NCBI GenBank assembly: GCA_047974615.1
Contig: JBKECM010000186.1
Location: forward strand, 1-6,975
Direction: 5' to 3'
Length of the DNA stretch: 6,975 nt
DNA from: JBKEBX01 sp047974615
GTDB taxonomy: Bacteria > Bacillota > Clostridia > Lachnospirales > CAMZNU01
Shown: in pieces, positions 6,705 through 6,975 of the stretch
Layout: each line of letters starts with the position of its first letter
Numbering within the stretch: position 1 is the first letter of the stretch
Translations under genes and position numbers: made by a program
The notes under the pieces: model-generated
The model's input: only the letters and a program-made list of their open reading frames with translations
The model's database searches: none
Told to the model about the DNA's origin: nothing

Positions 6705-6854
6705 CATTTACTTTTTTTTCAATCTCTTTCCCTTTTTGCATATTTATTTATAATTTACTTCATTTTTGCAATATTCTTGTAATATATTCGTAAAATTTTT
6801 ATATATAATTGTATTAAATATACCTATGGTCAAATTATATGAACGCAACTATGC

Positions 6855-6975
6855 GAGGGTGCTGAAAAAGTCAAAGAAGAAAAAAATATTACTAATGCTA
6901 ATGGCACAAAAATAGTGAGATAGCATAAAATCAGCGAGGAACGAGTGCTAATTTATGCGACATGCACGATGATTT
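6855..6975 (+). repeat. Right copy of 121-bp flanking inverted repeat
   Basis: This is the inverted partner of 1-121. Its operon-facing end begins GAGGGTGCTGAAAAAGTC, exactly where similarity to the left copy starts; the bases on the operon side are unrelated. The internal stem is also present (6923-6935 with 6947-6958), but here one A is missing from one arm, leaving a bulge compared with the left copy. The copy runs to the last base of the window, so its outer end is unknown. A short frame beginning at an ATG at 6826, outside the repeat, runs into it and stops at 6915, but has no ribosome site and is not called. Confidence 0.9.

Larger units (their letters stand above)
6406..6854. other. 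Gene-free A/T-rich leader between repeat and oppA
   Basis: About 450 bp contain no supported gene on either strand. The oppA-proximal part carries the promoter and ribosome site listed separately. Farther out are a 14-bp palindrome with centre ACTAGT (6582-6595), a small ACAATA/TATTGT dyad (6660-6673) and scattered TATAAT-like hexamers, including one on the plus strand at 6804-6809 without a well-spaced -35 box. Such matches are expected by chance in DNA this rich in A and T. No riboswitch, T-box or tRNA was recognised. Confidence 0.7.

Noticed and set aside
6766..6809. Plus-strand promoter (TTGCAA or TTGTAA with TATAAT) reading into the right repeat
   Set aside because: The spacing from either -35 candidate to TATAAT is too long (21 bases or more), and such hexamers are expected by chance in this A/T-rich stretch.

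Overview
The window holds one complete oligopeptide/dipeptide ABC importer operon, read entirely on the minus strand, between two near-identical inverted copies of a 121-bp repeat. The DNA is A/T-rich. Shine-Dalgarno sites are strong and Gram-positive-like. The substrate-binding protein is a lipoprotein with an LASC lipobox, and intergenic DNA is almost pure A/T. Together these point to a low-GC Firmicute, probably a clostridial or Lachnospirales-type anaerobe; the genus cannot be fixed from this window.

Layout, in transcription order (right to left). A right-hand repeat copy (6855-6975) is followed by about 450 bp of gene-free A/T-rich leader carrying a good extended -10 promoter (6474-6502). 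Next comes oppA (lipoprotein binding protein), then a 116-bp gap with a 13-bp perfect hairpin. oppB, oppC, oppD and oppF follow, tightly packed with ribosome sites that overlap or sit beside the previous stop codon. The operon closes with a 71-residue membrane protein gene of unknown function, 7 bp after oppF. Two hairpins lie downstream; the distal one has a U-tract and is the likely operon terminator. The left repeat copy (1-121) ends the window.

How the genes work together: OppA, anchored on the outer face of the membrane, captures peptide and delivers it to the OppB-OppC channel. The OppD-OppF ATPase pair drives import. The hairpin after oppA probably lets the binding protein be made in excess over the permease. 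The small terminal membrane protein is co-transcribed and is the only part of the operon whose role is not explained by the family.

The most unusual structure is the pair of flanking repeats, about 95% identical over 121 bp and oriented with the same end facing the operon. They could be the inner ends of two copies of an insertion sequence (a possible composite transposon), an invertible-segment boundary, or a dispersed palindromic repeat. Both window edges fall inside the repeat at exactly 121 bases, so the window may be an assembly contig that stopped in a multicopy repeat. The true outer limits of the repeats are therefore not visible. No transposase, recombinase, CRISPR array, tRNA or rRNA was found inside the window.
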